From an uncultured Lachnospiraceae bacterium (GTDB taxonomy: Bacteria; Bacillota; Clostridia; Lachnospirales; Lachnospiraceae), in NCBI GenBank assembly GCA_910588815.1, contig CAJUQY010000005.1:40891-104890 (forward strand): 64,000 bases of DNA. The letters are read 5' to 3'. Both the position numbers and the translations under genes were made by a program. Below the pieces are notes generated by a model. That model was not told the origin of the DNA. It ran no database searches and saw only the letters and a list, made by a program, of their open reading frames with translations. Every line of letters starts with the position of its first letter. The stretch's first letter is position 1. This document shows, one piece after another, positions 7,661 through 17,103 of the stretch.

Positions 7661-8782
7661 ATGTATGACTATCTGATTGTAGGGGCAGGTTTAGCCGGCG
7701 CTGTCTTTGCCAGATGTATGACGGAAAAAGGTAAGAGATGCCTTGTCCTGGAAAAAAGAGATCATATTGCAGGAAATGTTTATAGTGAGCAGATAGAGGG
7801 AATTGAAGTACATCGGTATGGCCCGCATGTTTTTCATACAGATAATGAAAAAGTGTGGGAATTTGTGAACCGTTTTGCCGTATTCAATCATTTTGTTTAT
7901 AGTCCGGTGGCAAATTATAAGGGAGAACTTTATAATCTGCCGTTTAATATGAACACCTTTCATGCTCTCTGGGGAGTAAATACACCGGAGGAGGCAGAAA
8001 AAATCATACGGCGCCAGAGAGAAGACAGCGGAATCCATAATCCGGAAAATTTGGAAGAACAAGCCATTTTTCTGGCGGGAAGAGATATTTATGAAAAGCT
8101 GATAAAAGGATATACCGAGAAGCAGTGGGGGAAACCCTGCAAAAAACTTCCGGCCTTTATTATCCGGAGACTTCCTTTGCGGTTCACTTATGACAACAAC
8201 TATTTTGACCATCCACATCAGGGAATTCCTGTTGGTGGATATACCCGGATGGTGGAAAAGATGCTGGAAGGGATCGAGGTAAAAACGGGGGTCGATTACC
8301 GGAAGAGCAGAAAAGAATACGAAAAATTGGCTGAAAAGATTCTGTATACAGGGCCGATTGACGAGTATTTTGATTATTGTTTCGGGAAATTGGAATACAG
8401 GAGCCTGCGTTTTGAAACAGAAATTCTGGAGACGGAAAACTACCAGGGTGTAGCGGGTATAAATTATACAGATGCCGAAACACCATATACTCGGATTATT
8501 GAGCATAAGCATTTTGAATTTGGGACGAGAAAGAATGATGTGGGGCATGCGGAACGTACAGGAAAGACCGTGATTACCAGAGAATATCCGGTTTCCTGGA
8601 AGCGGGGCGACGAGCCTTATTATCCTGTAAATGATAAACGGAATATGGAACTTTATGAAAAGTATAAAAAAGAAAGCCTGAAAGACCAGAGAATTATCTT
8701 TGCGGGCAGGTTGGGAAAATATCAGTATTATGATATGGATAAAGCGATTGCCAGCGTGTTGGAACTGGCGGAGGGAATGTAG
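7661..8782 (+). CDS. glf: UDP-galactopyranose mutase
   Basis: A 373-residue flavoenzyme that converts UDP-galactopyranose to UDP-galactofuranose in the cytoplasm. The ATG at 7661 with AAGGGGA upstream is preferred to a TTG at 7643. The N-terminal FAD-binding motif is GAGLAGAVFA, followed by the characteristic RYGPHVFHT. The length matches the family. It is followed two bases later by galE, which supplies UDP-galactose, so the locus can make galactofuranose residues. Confidence 0.95.
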   Translation: MYDYLIVGAGLAGAVFARCMTEKGKRCLVLEKRDHIAGNVYSEQIEGIEVHRYGPHVFHTDNEKVWEFVNRFAVFNHFVYSPVANYKGELYNLPFNMNTFHALWGVNTPEEAEKIIRRQREDSGIHNPENLEEQAIFLAGRDIYEKLIKGYTEKQWGKPCKKLPAFIIRRLPLRFTYDNNYFDHPHQGIPVGGYTRMVEKMLEGIEVKTGVDYRKSRKEYEKLAEKILYTGPIDEYFDYCFGKLEYRSLRFETEILETENYQGVAGINYTDAETPYTRIIEHKHFEFGTRKNDVGHAERTGKTVITREYPVSWKRGDEPYYPVNDKRNMELYEKYKKESLKDQRIIFAGRLGKYQYYDMDKAIASVLELAEGM

Positions 8783-8784
8783 AT

Positions 8785-9756
8785 ATGATATTAGTTGCAG
8801 GAGGTGCCGGATATATTGGGAGCCATGTAAACCAAATGCTCCAAAAACAAGGGTATGAAACGATTGTACTTGACAACTTGGTATATGGGCATAAGGAAGC
8901 AGTGAAGCAGGGAATACTGGAAATAGGAAGCTTAGGGGATACAGCGAGACTGGAAGAAATCTTTGAGCAATATCCAATCGAGGCAGTGTTTCATTTCGCT
9001 GCTTATGCTTATGTGGGGGAGTCTGTTAAAGATCCGGGAAAATATTATAACAATAATGTAGTGAATACTCTGCATTTGCTGGATGTTATGGCAAGGCATG
9101 GGGTGAACATGATCGTTTTTTCTTCCACCTGTGCAACCTATGGGGTACCAGAGCAGATTCCGATTGTAGAGGAAATGGAGCAGAGACCGATTAATCCTTA
9201 TGGGGCTTCCAAACTGATGATTGAGAGGATTCTAAGTGATTATCACAATGCATATGGGGTGCATTACTGCTGCCTGCGTTATTTTAATGCGGCAGGGGCT
9301 GATCCAGCCGGGGAAATCGGAGAAAGCCATACGCCGGAAACACATTTAATTCCATTGATTTTGATGGCGGCAGCAGGAGACAGGGAAAATATCCGTGTTT
9401 TTGGGACTGATTATCCTACCAGAGATGGGAGCTGCATCCGGGATTATATTCATGTGACAGATTTGGCAGATGCTCATATCAAAGCTATGGATTATTTAAA
9501 ACGGGGCGGGAAGAGTGCTTGTTTTAACCTGGGAAATGGAGTTGGCCACTCGGTGTTGGAAGTGATTGAAGCAGCGAGAAAAGTAACAGGCAGAGAAATT
9601 CCGGTTATCTTGGATGAAAGACGTCCCGGCGATCCGCCTGCGCTGGTTGGCAGCGCCAAGAAGGCAGAAAAGGAGCTTGGATGGATTCCCCGGTATGGCG
9701 ATATCAATACGATTGTCTCACATGCGTGGAACTGGTATTGCAATAGAAAATATTAG
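8785..9756 (+). CDS. galE: UDP-glucose 4-epimerase
   Basis: A 323-residue extended short-chain dehydrogenase that interconverts UDP-glucose and UDP-galactose (or the N-acetyl forms). The NAD-binding motif GGAGYIGSH is at the N-terminus; the catalytic SST segment and YxxxK (YGASK) follow, then RYFNAAG, typical of GalE. Translationally close to glf (two-base gap) and feeding it with UDP-galactose. Confidence 0.93.
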   Translation: MILVAGGAGYIGSHVNQMLQKQGYETIVLDNLVYGHKEAVKQGILEIGSLGDTARLEEIFEQYPIEAVFHFAAYAYVGESVKDPGKYYNNNVVNTLHLLDVMARHGVNMIVFSSTCATYGVPEQIPIVEEMEQRPINPYGASKLMIERILSDYHNAYGVHYCCLRYFNAAGADPAGEIGESHTPETHLIPLILMAAAGDRENIRVFGTDYPTRDGSCIRDYIHVTDLADAHIKAMDYLKRGGKSACFNLGNGVGHSVLEVIEAARKVTGREIPVILDERRPGDPPALVGSAKKAEKELGWIPRYGDINTIVSHAWNWYCNRKY

Positions 9757-9785
9757 AAGAAGAGAAACAAGGGAGCGCGTGGAAT

Positions 9786-10880
9786 GTGGAATATCAGGAA
9801 TTGAGCGGGAAAATACGGCAATATCCGCAGATATACCTGTATGGAGCCGGTGTTGTAGCTTATGGAGCGTACAAAGCAATTCGAGAGCTTTTCGGTATTC
9901 AGATTGCTGGTTTTTTGATAACGGAGAAGAGGAGACAGCCAGAGCAAATTGGCGGGGTTCCGGTAGACATTTTTGGAGAGAAAGAAATAGATCCGAAGAA
10001 TAGCTTCATTCTTATTGCAACGCCGGAAGAATATCATGACGCAATTGAGCAGTCTTTGATTCGGATGCGTTTTTTTCAATATGTAAAACTGGATTCCCAT
10101 ACAGAGTATATTCTGATGGGAGCATATTTGAAAAAAATGTGCGGACTCAGACGGATCGAGGAATACCTGGCAGAAACGGGACAGGAAAGCTGCATTGACG
10201 ATATTGGGGTGTATATGGCGGTGAGCCATAAAGACAGACCATTAAGTAAAATATACAATGAAGAAACGTGGGTAAAAAAGATTCAGGCAGGCGCTGCCCT
10301 GACGGATAAAAAGGTATTGGATCTTACGGATAATAATGGTGACAACATATCTGGCGAGAATGCTTTGTACGGAGAGTTAACAGCCGCTTATTATGTATGG
10401 AAACATGGGAATTATAAAATAACAGGGTTGTTTCATTACCGAAGGGTGCTTTCTGTCACAGAAAAACAACTGCATTTGTTAAAAACAGGAAAGGTGGATG
10501 TGATTCTGCCTCTTCCTTTTGTGTGTTATCCAGATGCTTCGGGGCAGTATGGACGTTATCTTCTGCAATCGGACATTGAGATTATGAAACAAGTTATCAA
10601 GGAGAGGGAAGGGGAGGAAGCCGAAAAAATGATGTCTATACTGGAAACACCGTATCTCTATAACTATAACATGTTGATTGCAAGAAAAGAAGTATTTGAT
10701 GAATATTGCGAATGGATGTTTCCTATTTTGAAAGAAATTGCATATCGGTGTGAACAGGAAAAAAAGGATCGGCAGCCGAGATATATCGGCAGGATCGGGG
10801 AGGTACTGACGTCCATTTTTTTTATGAAAAATGAAAAGAAATGGGAGACTGCCCACGCCGAAAAGATATGGAGAGTGTGA
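9786..10880 (+). CDS. DUF4422 glycosyltransferase with N-terminal YGAG Rossmann module
   Basis: A 364-residue protein read from a GTG at 9786 with GGGAG upstream. Residues 1 to about 115 form a small Rossmann-like module beginning IYLYGAGVVAYGAYKAI and including FILIATPEEYHD. The rest carries the DUF4422 signature: AGAALTDKKV, LTDNNGDNISGEN, ELTAAYYVWKHG and GLFHYRR. DUF4422 proteins are predicted glycosyltransferases of capsule and exopolysaccharide loci. Ends 3 bases before the next gene, a related DUF4422 protein with the same domain order. Substrate unknown. Confidence 0.8.
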   Translation: MEYQELSGKIRQYPQIYLYGAGVVAYGAYKAIRELFGIQIAGFLITEKRRQPEQIGGVPVDIFGEKEIDPKNSFILIATPEEYHDAIEQSLIRMRFFQYVKLDSHTEYILMGAYLKKMCGLRRIEEYLAETGQESCIDDIGVYMAVSHKDRPLSKIYNEETWVKKIQAGAALTDKKVLDLTDNNGDNISGENALYGELTAAYYVWKHGNYKITGLFHYRRVLSVTEKQLHLLKTGKVDVILPLPFVCYPDASGQYGRYLLQSDIEIMKQVIKEREGEEAEKMMSILETPYLYNYNMLIARKEVFDEYCEWMFPILKEIAYRCEQEKKDRQPRYIGRIGEVLTSIFFMKNEKKWETAHAEKIWRV

Positions 10881-10883
10881 GGA

Positions 10884-12200
10884 ATGCAGAAGGAAGAAAT
10901 CATATTTGACAGAATGCAGAAAAGAAGCCGGGTCATTATTTACGGTGCGCATCTGGTAGCTAAAGAAGTGTATCGATACCTGCAGAAGCACAGGCCGGAT
11001 TTGAAGATCGAAACATTTGCGGTAACAAATTTGGAAGGAAATCCGGATTTTTTAGAAGGAATAACAGTCAGAAGAATTTTCGATATAGCAAGCCAACCTG
11101 TGCCATACATATTAATTGCCATGCCAGAAAAGTACCATGAGGAGGCGGCTCGGACTCTTGAAAGCCTGGGTTTTGATGAGTTTGAAAAGATTGGCCTGAA
11201 GAAAATCTCGCTTTTAAAGGGAACGGATATGGTATGGGATCTAAACAGAAGCAGCAGAAAATATTTTTTTGAGCAAAGTTTAAATGATTATAGCTGGCTG
11301 GATCTTTTTGAGAAAGACAGAGCTGGAAAGAAAATAGAGGGCAGACACTATAAGTTTACTATTTTGAGCAGATTATCAGAACAGGGGACGCTCAAAAAAT
11401 TAGAGGGACTGGATTTTAAAGCGGATTACGAGAAAATACTTGGGATGTACCGGAATCTGGGACAATTAGAAATGGCCGAGAATAAAAGTGCTGACAGAAC
11501 TGAGGGCTGTGTAGATGTTTATATGGTGTCGTGTCAAAATGATAAACCGTTGGAAACAACATATCAGCCCTGCCGGTATGTACATCCTTTGCAGGCAGGT
11601 GCGGCACTGACCAACGTAAGAAAAGCAGAACTGACAGATAACCACGGAGAAAATATTTCAGATAAAAATGTATCGTTTGCGGAAATGACAGCTATGTATT
11701 GGATATGGAAAAATGCACCTTCAGCAAAATATAAAGGGTTATGTCATTATCGCAGGCATTTTATAATGAGCGAAAAACAGGCACAGGAGTTGGAAAGACA
11801 GGGGATTGACGTGGTACTCACCACGCCTAGGCTTGTGTTAAGTGGATTGAAAAAAATGTTCCTTTCGGATACACCCGTAAAAAAGGATGTATTTGAAAAT
11901 ATGATGAATTCGATAGAAGAAACAGTGGGAAATGTGTATTCGGATTACGCGGAAAAATACTTTGACAGCATTTTTTACTATCCCAATAACATGCTGATTG
12001 CGAAAGAAGAGGTGTTTCACGCATATTGTAGGTGGATTTTCCCGATTCTGTTTTGTATGGAACAGCATGATCTGGAAAGTCATGTTATGAAAAAAGACAG
12101 ACATCTTGCATTTGCGGCAGAGCTTTTGACCTCTCTGTATTTTTCTTTCCATAAGGATGACTATAAAATAGGTGTGACTGATTATCTCTTTTTGGAATAA
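10884..12200 (+). CDS. Second DUF4422 glycosyltransferase with N-terminal YGAG-like module
   Basis: A 438-residue paralogue of the preceding gene. The N-terminal Rossmann-like module begins VIIYGAHLVAKEVYRYL and keeps the YILIAMPEKYHEEA strand. An inserted helical segment of about 100 residues follows, then the DUF4422 domain: QAGAALTNVRK, LTDNHGENISDKN, EMTAMYWIWKN and GLCHYRRHF. Tandem duplication with divergence is the simplest origin. Predicted cytoplasmic glycosyltransferase of the same glycan. Confidence 0.8.
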   Translation: MQKEEIIFDRMQKRSRVIIYGAHLVAKEVYRYLQKHRPDLKIETFAVTNLEGNPDFLEGITVRRIFDIASQPVPYILIAMPEKYHEEAARTLESLGFDEFEKIGLKKISLLKGTDMVWDLNRSSRKYFFEQSLNDYSWLDLFEKDRAGKKIEGRHYKFTILSRLSEQGTLKKLEGLDFKADYEKILGMYRNLGQLEMAENKSADRTEGCVDVYMVSCQNDKPLETTYQPCRYVHPLQAGAALTNVRKAELTDNHGENISDKNVSFAEMTAMYWIWKNAPSAKYKGLCHYRRHFIMSEKQAQELERQGIDVVLTTPRLVLSGLKKMFLSDTPVKKDVFENMMNSIEETVGNVYSDYAEKYFDSIFYYPNNMLIAKEEVFHAYCRWIFPILFCMEQHDLESHVMKKDRHLAFAAELLTSLYFSFHKDDYKIGVTDYLFLE

Positions 12201-12230
12201 AAAGAGACAACCAGAATAGAAGGAGCAGGA

Positions 12231-13517
12231 ATGAATATCTGTGTAACGGTTAATTCAAAATATATGAAATATACATATGTCATGCTGCAGTCATTGTATG
12301 AGAATAATGAAAAAGGAAGTATTGACCTGTATGTGCTGCAAAGAGATTTTACTGCGGAGGATCAAACAGCGATTGAGGATATTACAAAACAGTTTAATAA
12401 TCGGGTACATTTTGTCAGAATGGATCCAAAACGTTTTGAAGAGATGCCGTTATATTTAATTGAGGGAACCACTCTTTCTATGGAGATTTTTTTTCGATTG
12501 CTGATACCGGAAGCTTTGCCAATGCTGGATAAAGTACTGATGCTGGATGTAGATATTGTAATCAATGGAAGCCTGAGAGAATTGTATGATATGGATTTGG
12601 ACGGTTTTTGTCTGGCAGCAGCTCCCAATTTATGTACAGGGCAGCAGGTTCCGGTAAGTTTTCGTTCCTGGTATCCGAAGGACAGAACCCAGTGGATTCA
12701 TTTTAACACAGGTGTGCTTTTATGGAATTTGAAATATTTCAGGGAAAACTATGCCAAAGAATATATATTTAAACAGGCCAGGGTGCAGAAAATTGGAACT
12801 ATGGCTTTTGAAGAAGAGCTGTTTAATGTGTTGTTTGGAGAAAATAAAATTCTGAAATTAGATCCATTTCAATGGAACTATATTACGACATATGAAGATA
12901 TTCTTCGGGGGAAGTTTCGCTGTCATCTGAAAGAGGGCAAGGAAGAACTGCGAAAAAACCATACGATAATTCATTTTTTGGCAAGTAATCCATGGGGAAG
13001 TGGATTTAAGAATGAGAGCTATCGGCTGTGGTGGGAGTATGCGGAAAAAACGCCGTATTATCATGAACTATGTAAGGAACAAATTGAAAGAACAGAGTTT
13101 AGCCAGTCAAAAGAGAACCTGTCATTGGAATATAAAGCGCTTATTTTTGAGAAATTACTTCGGCTAAAAGGGACGGGTAAATTAAAGGAGATGATCGAGA
13201 AGAGAGAAATCCGATATCTTTACTTGTATGGAGCGGGAGTAATGGCAGAATTGTTTTATGTCACATTGTGCGCGGATCAAGCTCAGGAGTATATTGCAGG
13301 AGTTTATGATAAGAGAAAACAAGGGGAATTTCAAGGTTTACCAATTGAATATCCCGATGCCGAAAGGTTTTTGCGTATAGAGCGGCAAACTACAGATGGG
13401 CGGAGCATTATTCTTGTTACGCCATCCTATGAGACAGATGAAATAAAAGAAGAATTGTTGCGAAGCGCACCAGAACAGGCAGAGGTACTGACATTGGAAG
13501 AACTGCTTGTGCAATAG
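12231..13517 (+). CDS. GT8 glycosyltransferase with C-terminal YGAG module
   Basis: A 428-residue protein. Residues 1 to about 275 are a family 8 retaining glycosyltransferase: NICVTVNSKYMKY at the start, the metal-binding LMLDVDIVINGSL, and HFNTGVLLWNL. After a linker, a Rossmann-like module begins IRYLYLYGAGVMAELFY and ends with an IILVTPSYETDEI strand. A close paralogue with the same domain order lies at 18625-19944. GT8 enzymes transfer glucose, galactose or related sugars from UDP-donors; the acceptor here is unknown. Confidence 0.85.
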   Translation: MNICVTVNSKYMKYTYVMLQSLYENNEKGSIDLYVLQRDFTAEDQTAIEDITKQFNNRVHFVRMDPKRFEEMPLYLIEGTTLSMEIFFRLLIPEALPMLDKVLMLDVDIVINGSLRELYDMDLDGFCLAAAPNLCTGQQVPVSFRSWYPKDRTQWIHFNTGVLLWNLKYFRENYAKEYIFKQARVQKIGTMAFEEELFNVLFGENKILKLDPFQWNYITTYEDILRGKFRCHLKEGKEELRKNHTIIHFLASNPWGSGFKNESYRLWWEYAEKTPYYHELCKEQIERTEFSQSKENLSLEYKALIFEKLLRLKGTGKLKEMIEKREIRYLYLYGAGVMAELFYVTLCADQAQEYIAGVYDKRKQGEFQGLPIEYPDAERFLRIERQTTDGRSIILVTPSYETDEIKEELLRSAPEQAEVLTLEELLVQ

Positions 13518-13550
13518 AACAGAGAAACCTGTTCATGAGGGAGGCTTGTG

Positions 13551-15503
13551 ATGTTTTTGTCAGTCTTGTTGCAGAATGTTTATTATGAAAATCTGAAATG
13601 GTATGTGATTCATTATTTGAGATTCTGTTACCGATTCGGAGGTCCCCTGATTACAAATGAATGGTATCAGGACGAGGTGACAGACAGTATGCTGAGACTG
13701 TCTCTGGAACTGGGACTGAATGAAGCGGAATTGCAAGATGCTGTTTCTGTCTATTACCTTCCGGATCAGTTTTATCAGGAAGGACGGATGAGTTATGGCG
13801 GTGACACGGAGTTTTTCCTGCATTTATTTAAAGAAAGAGATTTGCAGCTCGAGGCTTTTCTTGATCCGATTATAGAAGAGGCTGGAAAGCAAGCTCCTGT
13901 CAATGGAATGATCTGTTTTGGGCAGGGATATAAGAGTTTAAATGCTGTTTCTGAGAGAATGGGAATTAAAATCATTAAAGAGGATATTTCTCCAATCAGG
14001 GAACGGCAGGGGTGTACGCAGACCCTTTTCTGGGCCAATATGGAGGGAAAATTATATCATTCAGATGAATGTGAACAACGATACAGACGGTTTTTAGAGG
14101 AAGGATCCGAAATTCCGCTTTTTTCAAGAGAAGAATTGTTGACGCTGTTTGTACAAGAGGATGCACTTCCGATGATTCCGCTGATGAAATTGGAACCTGA
14201 GTACGAAATAGGGATTGCGCAGACGAGATTTTCTTTTATTCCACATATTTTTGCAGAGGCCAGAGTGGTGGATGAGGATCTGCAATGGGAATGTGAACGC
14301 ATTTATCAGCAGGCCGACATTGCGGTCCGGCCTCACAGATATGGATTTTCGTCGGCGGAGTCGCTGGATCATCGGGCGGATATTGATTCCTTTGTCTTAA
14401 GCTGTAAACGGATTACCAGCGTGAGCTCCAATGCACTTATGACAGCAATGATGTGGAATCGGACGGCATGCTGCAAGGAGGATCTGCTGTCGGGATCTTT
14501 TATGGCAGAGAAAGATTTTCGGTCGGAGAAAGTGGTTGATCTGAAATTTTTGAACTATCTGATTTTTGCTTTTCAGGTTCCTGGTTTTGAATTGTTTTTT
14601 GACCAGAATTACTGGGAATGGAGATTCACATATCCTGCCGAGAGCGAGATTTATGAGAAACATCTGGATGTATGTCTGAAGAAAGCCGGCCTTACAAAAG
14701 AGATCTTTCAGCTTAATCATGAGGAACGGCTACGATATTTGCTGCATTTAAGGGGGTGTAACGAATATTTGATTGACGAAATTTGTACTTGCGATAAAAA
14801 TCAGCAGCCCGATTTTTTTGTTCCGGTATCTGCGCTTCTTTTGGAAGCCAGAAAATATTATTGTCGGAATATCAGAGAGGGAGATTTTCTCTATAGTACC
14901 TGGCGTGTGGATCTGGCTCATGAGGTGCCGGAATTTTCAGTGGATCTGCTGGGAGGAATAGGCGCAGGTGTTCAGAATTTTCATATTTGTGTTTATGACG
15001 AGGAAGAACGATTGGTGTATGAAAAGGAAGTTTCTATAATGGGATATCTGTGGCCTTCGGAACTGATAAAAAATTCTTTTCCGCTGAAGGGACAGCATAC
15101 TATCCGAGTGAAATGGAGCTATCTACGCACTATAGATTTTCTGAAATCCCGTGATCAGAAGTTAAAAAATGATTTGGGGCTGGAAATTTATACGCCCAGG
15201 TCTCTGCAGGAATATTTTAAGAAAGGTACACGAATCGTGCTCTACGGAGCGGGTGTTGTAGGGAAACATTATTATGAACAGCTAAAGCAATCAGATGGTT
15301 GTGAGGTCGTTTTATGGGTCGATCAGAAATACGAGTGGTATGTAAAAAATGGGTTGCCAGTTTCTGCAGTTGGTAAGATAAAAACAGTTACGTTTGATTA
15401 TGTGTTGATAGCAGTAAAAGATCGGGGGATTGCTAAGGAAATCATTAGATCTTTAGGTAAATCTGGTGTTGCCAGAGAAGAGATGGTGTGGATGTGTAGG
15501 TAA
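13551..15503 (+). CDS. Large glycan-locus protein, possible GT-B (GT99-like), with C-terminal YGAG module
   Basis: About 650 residues; the ATG at 13551 sits six bases after GAGGGAGG, with a GTG directly before it. I do not recognise a named family with certainty. The segment ADIAVRPHRYGFSSAES plus KRITSVSSNALMTAMMWN resembles the donor-binding half of beta-Kdo-type capsule glycosyltransferases (GT99-like), which is a suggestion only. A beta-rich stretch follows (about residues 435 to 540). The C-terminus is the same Rossmann-like module as in the neighbours (RIVLYGAGVVGKHYYEQL). No membrane segments. Confidence 0.65.
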   Translation: MFLSVLLQNVYYENLKWYVIHYLRFCYRFGGPLITNEWYQDEVTDSMLRLSLELGLNEAELQDAVSVYYLPDQFYQEGRMSYGGDTEFFLHLFKERDLQLEAFLDPIIEEAGKQAPVNGMICFGQGYKSLNAVSERMGIKIIKEDISPIRERQGCTQTLFWANMEGKLYHSDECEQRYRRFLEEGSEIPLFSREELLTLFVQEDALPMIPLMKLEPEYEIGIAQTRFSFIPHIFAEARVVDEDLQWECERIYQQADIAVRPHRYGFSSAESLDHRADIDSFVLSCKRITSVSSNALMTAMMWNRTACCKEDLLSGSFMAEKDFRSEKVVDLKFLNYLIFAFQVPGFELFFDQNYWEWRFTYPAESEIYEKHLDVCLKKAGLTKEIFQLNHEERLRYLLHLRGCNEYLIDEICTCDKNQQPDFFVPVSALLLEARKYYCRNIREGDFLYSTWRVDLAHEVPEFSVDLLGGIGAGVQNFHICVYDEEERLVYEKEVSIMGYLWPSELIKNSFPLKGQHTIRVKWSYLRTIDFLKSRDQKLKNDLGLEIYTPRSLQEYFKKGTRIVLYGAGVVGKHYYEQLKQSDGCEVVLWVDQKYEWYVKNGLPVSAVGKIKTVTFDYVLIAVKDRGIAKEIIRSLGKSGVAREEMVWMCR

Positions 15504-15549
15504 TTTATATTGTGTGGCTGTTATAAAAGAGATAAAGGAGTGGAGATGT

Positions 15550-17103
15550 ATGAGCGGAAAATATCATTTGCTGCTGTCTACAAATGAAGCTTACATGGAA
15601 CAGACAGTTGTATGTATGAGTTCTGTTCTGCGAAGTAACCAGGAGAAAAGACTGCAATTTCATATTCTGCACAGCGAGATTGAAAATGCAATTTTAGATC
15701 AAGTCAGAAAATGGATGAAAACAGAGTCTGATTTGGCAGAGCTTTCCTTTTATCGGATCCACTCAGAAGATTATTTTTTTCCGGTGAAACCAGGAGATAT
15801 TATTTCCTGCGAAACATATTTCAGGATTTTGGCTCCAGAACTGTTACCTCAGGATTTAAATAAAATATTATATATGGACGGAGATACCATTTGTCTAGGA
15901 GACTTGAAAGAACTGTGGGAAACCGATATCGAAGGATATGCGGCAGCCAGTCGGGAAGTAGCAGTTCCAGAATACAGAAAGCAGAATTTGGGGATTGGAG
16001 AACGAGACTTTTATTTTCAGGCTGGTGTTATGTTGCTCAACCTGCAGTGGTGGAGGGAGCATCATATTACAGAAGAGATCCTAAACTTTATTGGGCAGCA
16101 TCCGAATATTTTACCGCGCTGGGATCAGGACGCGCTGAATGCGGTTCTTTCTGGAAAGGTAAAAAAAATTCATCCAAAATGGAATACCTGCCTGGATGTA
16201 TTGCCGCCAGAACAGTGGGAACAGGTGAAACCGCTTATTGTCCATTACACAGGTTCTCAATTGTTTAAGCCTTGGTTTAAAAATTCTGTCAGTGAATATC
16301 AGAAATTGTATCTGGAGTACAGGAAAGAAACCCCTTATGATTCCAGAAAATTGGAAATCTGTAAATCCTCACGGTTCAGCTTTCCAATCCATTTGGTGCC
16401 CCAAGAAAGCCGGATTGTGCTCTATGGAGCGGGGCAGTACGGGAAAGCATACTATCTGCAAAATCAAAGATGTCATTTTTGTGAAATCATTTCCTGGGTT
16501 GATAAAGGCTATGGTAAGAACATCTATGGACGACAGATATTGCCGCCTATTACTCTTTTGGGTATGGACTATGACTTTATATTAGTTGCTGTATCGGCGC
16601 AGTACATGGCAGATAGTATACGAGAAGAGCTGCAGGGAATGGGAATCTCATCCGATAAAATTTTGTGGAATTCACCAGCTTTTCCGATAAAGGTCAATGA
16701 ATTGAAAACACATGCGGATCTGAAACAGTATTTTCAGAAAGTGAATCGGCTGATATTTTGCGGCTCGGATGAGGTCACAATGGCCTGTTTGAGTTTTTTG
16801 GATAAACATTCTATTCAGAAGAAAATTGCAAAATTTTTAATTCAGGAAACTTTGGATGGCCAGAAAGAAATAATGGGAGTCGAAATGCAGATGTTGGATG
16901 AATTTCAATATAGCTCTGATCCTGTTTTACTTGCAGTGAATGACGGGTTTCATATTGGCTGGCTGATGGAACTTTATGACCGGGGTTGTAAAGAAATCAG
17001 TTTACTTTCTCATTCCTGTTATCAACAGTTGTGCGAGCTTGCCAGGAATGAGATTGATCAATGGAAAAGAAAGAGATTATCCCTGAAGGGCGGTGCTTTA
17101 TGA
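15550..17103 (+). CDS. GT8 glycosyltransferase with two C-terminal Rossmann-like modules
   Basis: A 517-residue protein; the start at 15550 follows AAAGGAGTGGAG, while the longer frame from 15466 runs back into the preceding gene. The N-terminal GT8 domain shows STNEAYMEQTVVCM, the metal site YMDGDTICLGDL and FYFQAGVMLLNLQWW. A first module begins RIVLYGAGQYGKAYY and a second, more divergent one RLIFCGSDEVTMACL. The paralogue at 17100-18593 has the same order, and their GT8 domains share WDQDALNAVL. The stop overlaps the next start, so the pair is likely co-translated. Confidence 0.83.
   Translation: MSGKYHLLLSTNEAYMEQTVVCMSSVLRSNQEKRLQFHILHSEIENAILDQVRKWMKTESDLAELSFYRIHSEDYFFPVKPGDIISCETYFRILAPELLPQDLNKILYMDGDTICLGDLKELWETDIEGYAAASREVAVPEYRKQNLGIGERDFYFQAGVMLLNLQWWREHHITEEILNFIGQHPNILPRWDQDALNAVLSGKVKKIHPKWNTCLDVLPPEQWEQVKPLIVHYTGSQLFKPWFKNSVSEYQKLYLEYRKETPYDSRKLEICKSSRFSFPIHLVPQESRIVLYGAGQYGKAYYLQNQRCHFCEIISWVDKGYGKNIYGRQILPPITLLGMDYDFILVAVSAQYMADSIREELQGMGISSDKILWNSPAFPIKVNELKTHADLKQYFQKVNRLIFCGSDEVTMACLSFLDKHSIQKKIAKFLIQETLDGQKEIMGVEMQMLDEFQYSSDPVLLAVNDGFHIGWLMELYDRGCKEISLLSHSCYQQLCELARNEIDQWKRKRLSLKGGAL

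Noticed and set aside
7691..8977. Long open frame antisense to glf and galE
   Set aside because: Shadow of two clearly real genes; low-complexity His/Phe/Ile composition and no start signal.
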